Shown here: positions 8,342 to 14,292 of the stretch, piece after piece | How the letters are laid out: the number at the start of each line of letters is the position of its first letter | Position numbering within the stretch: the first letter of the stretch is position 1 | NCBI GenBank assembly: GCA_029946045.1 | Contig: JAQSDS010000422.1 | Location: 1-14,292 of the forward strand | DNA length: 14,292 nucleotides | Origin: Rhodoferax sp. | Lineage (GTDB): Bacteria; Pseudomonadota; Gammaproteobacteria; Burkholderiales; Burkholderiaceae_C | Direction of reading: 5' to 3' | Made by a program: the position numbers and the translations under genes | Notes under the pieces: generated by a model | The model's database searches: none | The model's input: the letters and a program-made list of their open reading frames with translations, nothing else | Told to the model about the DNA's origin: nothing

Positions 8342-10296
8342 TAGCGTCCCCCCTTCGTATCCTTGAGCACCAGTTCTGCAGCGGATTTGAGGCCCACATT
8401 GTTGGTGACCTTGCTCCAGCCATTCAACAGTTTCGTCAGGCGCGCGACACCATCCGCGTCTTTGATGGCACCCTGCCATCCACGAACCGCCCAGGGGCCG
8501 CATTTACCGGTTGGCAAACCTTCGAGAAAATCCAACAGCTTCACTTGCAAGCCGGGCTGTGCCTTGACCAAGACGACGAGCCCATCAACACCTGGGGGCA
8601 TGGTTTCAAAAGCACCGCTACCCATGATCTTCGTGCGTACCGCCTCGAACACCTTGTCAGCCTCGGGCTGCACGAGTTGCTTAAGTTCGGCTTCGTATGC
8701 CTGAACCGACATCTTTCCGCCGAACAGCTTTTCGACCACGGCAGCGAGATGCCCGAGAACCGACACAGGGCCGAAGTAGTCTTTCTTGTCCTTCGTGACG
8801 AAGAGATAAGGGCGCAGATCGACCCCCGTCAAGAACGGTTGAACGCGCGCCCAGTCGCGAATCGTCTCCGATGACTTCCATTCCACCAGCACTGCATTTT
8901 CGACAGGCGGAGCGACCGCATCACCCGGTTTGGCACCTTTTCGCTCATCCGCCGCAGGCTGGCCATCTGTTTTTGCGCTGTCCGCAGTGATGCTCTTTTC
9001 CAGCGCGCCGATGTCTTCGCACAGACCCTTCGCATGAACCGCCGCAACGAAGGCGATTTGTTCAAACAGCCTGGGGATGAATCGTTCGGCCAGCATCAGC
9101 TTCGCCAGTACTGGCAAGCTGATGTCCGCGCCAAATCCGCGCGCCGTCGCCGTGCGCTCCCGAAGCAACAGCGTATTCAGGAATCGCTTGATCTGACGCG
9201 GATTGCCCTTGGTGCCGCTCGCCAGGATCGGACCGATCTGATCACTGAGCGCAAGCGCATTGTGGGCCTTGTCGGCCTTTGACCCGAGTGCGGCCTTGAC
9301 CGTTGCGGCATCAAGACCGGCGCTCTCCCAAGGCCTTTTGAGGCGTTCACGCGCCACGCCAATGAGCTTCGCGTAGCTCTCGTCATCATCACCAATTTCG
9401 GCCCCCGTCAGCAGCAGCGTGACATAGATGCGAGTCTCTGTTTCGCCCAACGCCGGGATACGGAACGGCACCTGGATGAGCTTTTCCAGATAGTTCCGCG
9501 CGTAGTCGCGCGGCCCGGTGGTTTCGGGAAGATCAGGAAAATGTTTGCGTACCGCGTACTCGATCATCGCCTCGTCGGCGGCAACGACGAAGGCTGTGCG
9601 CGCGGTGAAGACGAACAGCCGGATTGCTTCGAGTGTCTCGATGGCCGTATCCGGCAAGCATCGGTCGAGGTCATCAATCAACACGATGAGCTGCTTGATG
9701 CCCGCATCTTTCAAGAGCCTGTCGAACGCCTTGCGAAAGGCTTCAACCTCCTCCGGCACGTTCCTGGTTTCGCCCGGCTTCAATATCGACTTCACGCCTT
9801 CGATTGCGGCGGTGAGGTTTTCTTTCGTCGCGACTTTGCTTGGGTCCGCGAACAGCCCTTCGAGCGTTCCGACGATAGCGTTGATCTGGTCCGGCGTCGG
9901 AATGCCGGTGAATGCGGTCACGGCCAAGCCACCCGCCCTCTTCGCGACTTTTAGCCAGTCGATACGATTGAAGACATCCTTGACCGCCCCTGCCGCCTTC
10001 GTCATTGCCGGGCGCTTCTCCACGAGACCCGTGACGATGCCCTCGATCAACGCAATCTTGGCGTCTTCGAAACCCTGGAAGCGCCAGCCATTGAACTTTA
10101 GGCAGAGCACGTCGTCGTCGCCCGCGAATCCCGCTTCGATCATCTCCAGGACGCTGGACTTCCCCGCGCCCCAGTCGCCGTGGACACCGATGGTGACGGG
10201 GTGATCCGGTTTCTCGCGCAGCAGTCCGATGATGGTCGTCGCAATCGCTTCGTTGTTGAGCAAATCAACTTTGGTTTCGTTGTCAGTCAGAATCAC
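8341..10296 (-). CDS. qatA: QatA, KAP-family P-loop NTPase
   Basis: This 651-aa STAND/KAP-type ATPase is the first Qat component and probable sensor or motor. Walker A is GDWGAGKSS (40-48, K46). Walker B is LIVLIDDLD (203-211, D208/D209) followed by RC. The C-terminal half has a helical sensor-like region with an Ala/Lys-rich low-complexity insert (about 440-470). The start is GTG at 10296, not ATG: GAGGAGG ends about five bases upstream, and the protein begins directly with the conserved N-terminal region, with no earlier in-frame ATG. It lies 40 bases behind herA and ends one base into qatB. I see no transmembrane segments, although KAP proteins often carry them. Confidence 0.92.
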   Translation of the reverse strand: MILTDNETKVDLLNNEAIATTIIGLLREKPDHPVTIGVHGDWGAGKSSVLEMIEAGFAGDDDVLCLKFNGWRFQGFEDAKIALIEGIVTGLVEKRPAMTKAAGAVKDVFNRIDWLKVAKRAGGLAVTAFTGIPTPDQINAIVGTLEGLFADPSKVATKENLTAAIEGVKSILKPGETRNVPEEVEAFRKAFDRLLKDAGIKQLIVLIDDLDRCLPDTAIETLEAIRLFVFTARTAFVVAADEAMIEYAVRKHFPDLPETTGPRDYARNYLEKLIQVPFRIPALGETETRIYVTLLLTGAEIGDDDESYAKLIGVARERLKRPWESAGLDAATVKAALGSKADKAHNALALSDQIGPILASGTKGNPRQIKRFLNTLLLRERTATARGFGADISLPVLAKLMLAERFIPRLFEQIAFVAAVHAKGLCEDIGALEKSITADSAKTDGQPAADERKGAKPGDAVAPPVENAVLVEWKSSETIRDWARVQPFLTGVDLRPYLFVTKDKKDYFGPVSVLGHLAAVVEKLFGGKMSVQAYEAELKQLVQPEADKVFEAVRTKIMGSGAFETMPPGVDGLVVLVKAQPGLQVKLLDFLEGLPTGKCGPWAVRGWQGAIKDADGVARLTKLLNGWSKVTNNVGLKSAAELVLKDTKGGR

Positions 10297-10336
10297 CCTT
10301 GCCTCCTCGACGCATTCGTTTTATTCGACGTTTCTG

Positions 10337-12379
10337 TTACACGCGAGAGCAGGGATATGAGCTCTTGATATAGACGTGCAGAAACTTCCCCTTCGAATCC
10401 GAAGCCATGAAGTCGTGATAGACCGATTCCGGTACGTTGTAGTACTGGTAAGTGCCACCACTCTTGAATTCGACTTCCAAGGTCTCTGAAGCAGCGTCAT
10501 AACCCGCCGACAAGATCGTGGACGAAGCCACCATTTCGCGTTCCATATCGGCAATCTCCTCGGGTTTAAGTTTTTCGCGTGTATAGCGGGCAGCAGCCCA
10601 CAATGAATTTTGAGCTCGCCAAGATGCAGCGAGCCGTGTGTAGTCTTCGGTGATGCGCTCGCCCTTCCAGCGTTTTGCGACTGCGGGGTCTTCACTCTGT
10701 GGGCGATGCTCTTCGTTCGGCAAAGCGATGCGGCAGCGCAATGGGAGACGCGCAGCTTCGCCCGTGATAATTGCTTCGCCGGTTCGCAGTACGGGAAGAC
10801 TTTCGACGATGCCGGACAGATTGTCTGGCAGCGCACCTTGGACTTTGCTCCGGTCCGCCGCGTTGGAAAGCCGCAAGGCGATGAATGTGCCGCACTGAGA
10901 CAGGATCGTTTCGTCAACTTCGGAAGGGCGTTGACTGACGATCATCGCGCCGATGCCGAACTTGCGTCCCTCTTTGACGATTCTCTGCACGATGTCACGT
11001 GCCGGGCCCCCGCCCTCCTTTGAAAGATAGCGGTGTGCCTCTTCCATGACGACAAGCATAGGGCGATGAATGCCACCCTCGCTCTTCTCGCGGCCCCAAA
11101 ACAAGCCCTCATAGATGATCTTCAGAATGGCCGCAATCAATTGTGAGAGTACGGTGCTTGGTATGCCTGAAAGATCCAAAATGGTTATCGGTTTCCCATG
11201 ACCAAGCCAAGTACTTAGCAAGTCCGGCAAGTCCTTCTCGGTACTACCGTCGAGCTTTGGCTCCCATGCGCCAGGGTGCAGGAGAAAATCATAGCGTCGA
11301 TCGAGAAGACGCGAACGCATCTGATCCAACGGCCGCCGGATGCTGAGTACGCCAATGCTGTTGATGAATGGCGCGGTTGACCCCAAGCCATTTGGCTTGT
11401 ATTTGGGCGCTTTCAATGTTTCCGCATCGCCCGCCTCTGCCAGTGCAGGCTTGGTCTTGGCCGAGTCCTCCCAAGTCTTGATCTCTGGGTCCACGAGCTC
11501 AAACCACAGTTTTTTCAGGTTAAACGGAACGGGACTATCTGCCGTCATCGACGTGACATCCAACCCGGCAAACGACACCGCTTTGGCGAGCGTCATCTTG
11601 TATTCCAGAACCTTGTCTAAGATTTGGCTCATTGGCTTATCGTCAAGCTTTCCCATCATGAAGGTCAGCAAGTCAACGGGATCAAGCGCCCAAAATGGGA
11701 TGTGCAACGGTTCTTCACCGTCACTTGGGTTGACACGAAAAACCGTCGCGATGGATTGCAGGGCGCGGCTGTACTCACCGTGGACATCGAGCAGCAAGAC
11801 GCTTGCACTGGGGAAGCCCGCATTGACCTCGCCAGGTTCGCCCATAACTATTGAGCGCAGCAGGCTCGCAACCGTTGTCGATTTTCCGGAACCCGTGGAA
11901 CCTAGCACTGCACTATGTCGCGTGACCAGCTTATCAAGATCGATGCGAACCGAGATGCCTTCGGCGTTGGCCAATCGACCAATGACGACTTGGCCACCAT
12001 CTGCTGATCCGTAGATCACAGCCAAGTCTTCTTCTGTGACGAGGTGAACTTCATCGTTGACACTCGGGTACTGGCTGATCCCACGTTCGAACGACGAGCC
12101 GACGATTTCACCGACAAGCTGAATCGTCATCCAACGGTCACCGCGATCATTCGGCTCGCGCGCTGTCTCCGGCGTTGCGTTCGCACCAACCTCCGCAACG
12201 ATGCCGTACAGATCGTGATAACCCTGTGGGATGCGCACGAAACTGCCTACCTGGCCGATGCGGTAGCTCTTGCCGCCGATGATGGCGATGCCCGAGGCCA
12301 CACTCGGCGACTGCCGGATGCTAACTGTCGCGCCAGTCACGGCACCCACGTACCCCAACAATGTCGGCTTCGAGTTCAT
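10337..12379 (-). CDS. herA: HerA-type ATPase of the SIR2-HerA system, with C-terminal KTSC domain
   Basis: The protein is 680 aa. The HAS-barrel-like N-terminus (about 5-130) precedes a HerA/FtsK-like RecA core. Walker A is GSTGSGKST (160-168, K166). Walker B is MLVVMEEAHRYL with acidic E446/E447. The arginine-rich segment near 471-505 contains KFGIGAMIVSQRPSEVDE, typical of HerA. Residues about 617-680 form a separate KTSC-type domain (SSTILSAGYD, then YYNVPESVYHDFM, ending SSYPCSRV). In the known SIR2-HerA defence pair, hexameric HerA assembles with the SIR2 NADase. The ATG at 12379 overlaps the sir2 stop (ATGA) and has little ribosome binding site, so translation is coupled to sir2. Distinct from chromosomal HerA/NurA, which pairs with a nuclease rather than SIR2. 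Confidence 0.9.
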   Translation of the reverse strand: MNSKPTLLGYVGAVTGATVSIRQSPSVASGIAIIGGKSYRIGQVGSFVRIPQGYHDLYGIVAEVGANATPETAREPNDRGDRWMTIQLVGEIVGSSFERGISQYPSVNDEVHLVTEEDLAVIYGSADGGQVVIGRLANAEGISVRIDLDKLVTRHSAVLGSTGSGKSTTVASLLRSIVMGEPGEVNAGFPSASVLLLDVHGEYSRALQSIATVFRVNPSDGEEPLHIPFWALDPVDLLTFMMGKLDDKPMSQILDKVLEYKMTLAKAVSFAGLDVTSMTADSPVPFNLKKLWFELVDPEIKTWEDSAKTKPALAEAGDAETLKAPKYKPNGLGSTAPFINSIGVLSIRRPLDQMRSRLLDRRYDFLLHPGAWEPKLDGSTEKDLPDLLSTWLGHGKPITILDLSGIPSTVLSQLIAAILKIIYEGLFWGREKSEGGIHRPMLVVMEEAHRYLSKEGGGPARDIVQRIVKEGRKFGIGAMIVSQRPSEVDETILSQCGTFIALRLSNAADRSKVQGALPDNLSGIVESLPVLRTGEAIITGEAARLPLRCRIALPNEEHRPQSEDPAVAKRWKGERITEDYTRLAASWRAQNSLWAAARYTREKLKPEEIADMEREMVASSTILSAGYDAASETLEVEFKSGGTYQYYNVPESVYHDFMASDSKGKFLHVYIKSSYPCSRV

Positions 12380-13617
12380 GCAACACCAGCCGATGGCACT
12401 GCCGCTGCGTCTTCCAGCGAGGGAGTATCCACTGCAGTCGATGACTCCACCGTCGGTGGTGGAGACGGGAAATGCTGAGCCGCGCGTGATGATGCGAAGA
12501 ACCGCGCGAGCCGGTCGAAGCGGCCAAGTTGAAACTGTGCAGCCCCGCTCTTCTCATCGATGTCCCAATAAGTGGCTCGAATAGCCCCCCAGTCGCGCGT
12601 TGGCAGGTCACCCGGCATCCACGGAGCGGCAATGCCATTGATCATGGCCTTGTCTGGCGAATACAAGCTCATATTGGCCCGGCGCCCCGCGATGTCGCGG
12701 GCGTGGACTTCTTGTTCGAGCGGTTTGAACTGGAACGCGAACACGCTGGCCGACGGATTGGCGGCCAGGCACTCATCGATCCGCGCGGAAATGTGTGCGT
12801 CGGCGAAGGAAAATCCGGTCGCAATCAGCAACGTGTCTGGCGTCATCAGAAACGCCCGCAAGCGGTCGAACAGCGCGGCATACGGCGCCTTCTGCGTCTG
12901 ATCGTATTTCAGATGCTCGGGGAACACCAAATGGGTGGCATTCGCTTTCCCCGTGCGCACCACTTCGCCTCGCGCATTGGCGGCCCAGCCGAGCGAGCCA
13001 TGCAACTTCCACAAACGCGTCCAACGCGCTGGCAGATCATTGCTCGCCACTGAAGACGGATCGAAAAAGGGCTCACTGGCACCGCTAAACCCGTCAAAAA
13101 ACGGGATACGCGTGCGCTCCAACGCTTGCTCGAACAGCAAGTCGTAGTTGGTGGTGAAAATTTCCACCGGGTGTTCGCGTCCCGTGCCGCTGATCCACGT
13201 CACGAACTCGGTGTACGGTGAAGGCCCCTCGTGAAGGGGTTTGTTAACGATGGTGCCGATCTGCTCGCAGATGGCCTCGCTCAGCTTCCTATACCCTTCC
13301 CCGTCAAGGTCATGGACCTTTGTCTTGCCAATGACACTGGCCAAGCTGCGCACCCGCGACAGGATCGTTTCGATGTTCGGGGTGTCGAGTTCGGCCCATA
13401 CGGCATCCAGGGTCTTGCCGTAGTCGGCTTTCAGCGCTTCCATCACCATGTCGGTGAGGCCTGCTACAGCAGGGATTAGCGGCTTGTCGTTACCAGGCGG
13501 GAAGATACCGGCCGGTGCGCCCGCCCCGACCAGAAGGCCGATCCGCTTGCGTCCCTGGGCAATGATCTGCCGCAGACTGGCCATGTACTGGTCTGGATTA
13601 TGGACACTGACGGTCAT
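12376..13617 (-). CDS. sir2: SIR2-family NADase of the SIR2-HerA defence pair
   Basis: The protein is 413 aa. The Rossmann/SIR2 motifs are in order: GAGAPAGI (31-38), TTNYD (155-159, N157/D159), catalytic H206 in KLHGSLGW, and GFSFADAHI (268-276). Defence SIR2 proteins destroy NAD+ on phage infection and stop the infected cell. The last 30 residues are Pro/Ser/Ala/Glu-rich and probably disordered. The ATG at 13617 has GGGAG eight bases ahead, a good ribosome binding site. It is the first gene of the minus-strand run and is divergent from abiEi, so both probably share the control region 13618-13777. I found no sigma70 promoter for it that I trust. Confidence 0.9.
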   Translation of the reverse strand: MTVSVHNPDQYMASLRQIIAQGRKRIGLLVGAGAPAGIFPPGNDKPLIPAVAGLTDMVMEALKADYGKTLDAVWAELDTPNIETILSRVRSLASVIGKTKVHDLDGEGYRKLSEAICEQIGTIVNKPLHEGPSPYTEFVTWISGTGREHPVEIFTTNYDLLFEQALERTRIPFFDGFSGASEPFFDPSSVASNDLPARWTRLWKLHGSLGWAANARGEVVRTGKANATHLVFPEHLKYDQTQKAPYAALFDRLRAFLMTPDTLLIATGFSFADAHISARIDECLAANPSASVFAFQFKPLEQEVHARDIAGRRANMSLYSPDKAMINGIAAPWMPGDLPTRDWGAIRATYWDIDEKSGAAQFQLGRFDRLARFFASSRAAQHFPSPPPTVESSTAVDTPSLEDAAAVPSAGVA

Positions 13618-13646
13618 CGAGCACTCTCCCTTTTGGTGCGGCCTAT

Positions 13647-13659
13647 GGCGACTTTCGCC
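13647..13659. other. Short hairpin in the sir2 leader
   Basis: GGCGA (13647-13651) and TCGCC (13655-13659) form a 5-bp stem with a three-base loop in the leader between the sir2 start and the inverted repeat. On the minus strand it ends about 20 bases before the sir2 ribosome binding site and could affect its access. The stem is short. Confidence 0.3.
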
Positions 13660-13689
13660 TTTGAATTTTCATTGTTACATTTTACGCTC

Positions 13690-13716
13690 AGTTTGTCTCC
13701 CTTCGGGAGACAAACT
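13690..13716. promoter_or_regulatory. Perfect 12-bp inverted repeat, likely AbiEi operator
   Basis: AGTTTGTCTCCC (13690-13701) pairs exactly with GGGAGACAAACT (13705-13716) around TTC. Its right end shares one base with the -35 box of the abiEi promoter. AbiEi proteins are known to repress their own operon by binding inverted repeats in the promoter, so an operator is the best reading. There is no T tract on either side, so a terminator is unlikely. It may also influence sir2. Confidence 0.55.
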
Positions 13717-13744
13717 TGCCGCCGGATATCGTTAGTGTTATATT
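13716..13744 (+). promoter_or_regulatory. Sigma70-type promoter for abiEi
   Basis: TTGCCG (13716-13721, 4 of 6 consensus) and TATATT (13739-13744, 5 of 6) are separated by exactly 17 bases. Transcription would start near 13751, giving a leader of about 27 bases before the TTG start. The upstream inverted repeat abuts the -35 box. Confidence 0.6.
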
Positions 13745-13777
13745 TACTGCGCACTACGTTTCCTTTTGGGGTTCGAA

Positions 13778-14292
13778 TTGAGCGCAAAATATCACTTGCA
13801 TACGAAGACGCTGGGCCCACGAGCAGCACAGCTCTTCACCGAACTGAATGAGCTGCGCCGATCCACGTTCACCCTGGCGGATGTAGGCTCGATCACCGGT
13901 CTGTCGGCCGCAGCGGCGCGCAATCTCGTGCACAAGGCCCAGCAGCGAGGCTTGGTGACGCGACTGAAGCCCGGTTTGTACAACCTCGTGCCCTTCGAAC
14001 TCGGGCGAGCCACTGAGCACATCGACAGCCCGTACCTGATCGCGCGCGAACTCGCCGGTGCAGCACCCTACTTTCTCTCGCACGGCACAGCGCTTGAGCT
14101 ACACCGCATGGTGACGCAGCCGAACTTCACCGTGTATGTGTCATGTACGCGGCGCGTGCGTCCGCAGACGGTCGGCGGCTATGACTTTCGGTTTGTCCAC
14201 ATCACCGCAGAACAAGAATTCGGGGTCATGAAGCACTGGATCGACAAGGAACGCTTCGTGATGATCAGCGACATGGAGCGCACCATCATCGA
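13778..14292 (+). CDS. abiEi: Type IV toxin-antitoxin antitoxin AbiEi (5' part)
   Basis: 171 codons are in the window, cut by the right edge. Residues about 14-66 form a winged HTH (TFTLADVGSITGLSAAAARN, then RGLVTRLKPGLYNL). The domain continues with YLIARELAGAAPYFLSHGTA and ISDMERTI, both typical of AbiEi. AbiEi antitoxins repress their operon and counter the AbiEii nucleotidyltransferase toxin in an abortive-infection system, so abiEii should follow to the right. The start is TTG at 13778 with GGGG at 13768-13771; a second TTG at 13766 is possible, and no ATG is in frame. It is divergent from sir2. Confidence 0.88.
   Translation, partial: MSAKYHLHTKTLGPRAAQLFTELNELRRSTFTLADVGSITGLSAAAARNLVHKAQQRGLVTRLKPGLYNLVPFELGRATEHIDSPYLIARELAGAAPYFLSHGTALELHRMVTQPNFTVYVSCTRRVRPQTVGGYDFRFVHITAEQEFGVMKHWIDKERFVMISDMERTII

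Noticed and set aside
8342..8503. Longer QatB beginning at 8503
   Set aside because: The extra 54 residues lie in qatA coding sequence and are unlike QatB; the 8341 start has a strong ribosome binding site and the family's N-terminus.
9518..10204. 228-codon plus-strand frame opposite qatA
   Set aside because: It is fully antisense to a well-supported ATPase gene and its Ser-rich sequence mirrors qatA codons.
13690..13716. Rho-independent terminator between sir2 and abiEi
   Set aside because: The stem is perfect, but no T tract follows on either strand and both flanking genes diverge from it; an operator fits better.

Overview
The window looks like chromosomal DNA of a betaproteobacterium, most likely order Burkholderiales and possibly Comamonadaceae. 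The overlapping tadA-ldcA pair, the GC-rich codon use and the dif-type Xer site point that way, but the species cannot be named. Almost everything is read on the minus strand. The exception is a gene entering at the right edge on the plus strand.

Layout from left to right. (1) About 1-1103 is the end of a small phage-like element. It holds a Xer-recombination-activation-factor-like HTH gene, a ribbon-helix-helix gene and a 62-aa ORF, with a further gene starting at the left edge. The element ends in a sequence whose central region and XerD arm match the classical dif site in 16 of 17 bases, while its XerC arm is degenerate. This is what is expected of a TLC-type integrative element exploiting Xer (IMEX). 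It would place the locus near the replication terminus. (2) 1127-3527 is ordinary chromosome: a class III adenylate cyclase with a C-terminal FHA domain, LD-carboxypeptidase (ldcA) and tRNA adenosine deaminase (tadA). (3) 3528-3811 has no convincing gene and contains a short direct repeat. It marks the change from housekeeping to accessory genes. (4) 3812-13617 is a minus-strand defence run. In transcription order it reads SIR2 NADase, HerA-type ATPase, QatA, QatB, QatC, QatD, an unassigned permuted-papain/zinc-site protein, and a 39-aa ORF. (5) 13778-14292 is the 5' part of a divergent type IV antitoxin gene (abiEi). A promoter and a perfect inverted repeat lie in front of it.

How the genes fit together. 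SIR2 and HerA overlap by ATGA and form a known two-gene anti-phage system in which HerA assembles with the SIR2 NADase. QatABCD (KAP-type NTPase, QatB, QueC-like enzyme, TatD-like hydrolase) is a second known anti-phage system. It follows after only about 40 bases and is internally coupled by start/stop overlaps. All catalytic residues I could check are intact, so both systems look functional. The AbiE-type toxin-antitoxin start makes a third defence module. The parts least explained by known systems are the papain-like/zinc protein with its 39-aa companion behind qatD, the KTSC domain fused to HerA, and the Xer-exploiting element whose activator gene starts inside its own attachment site.
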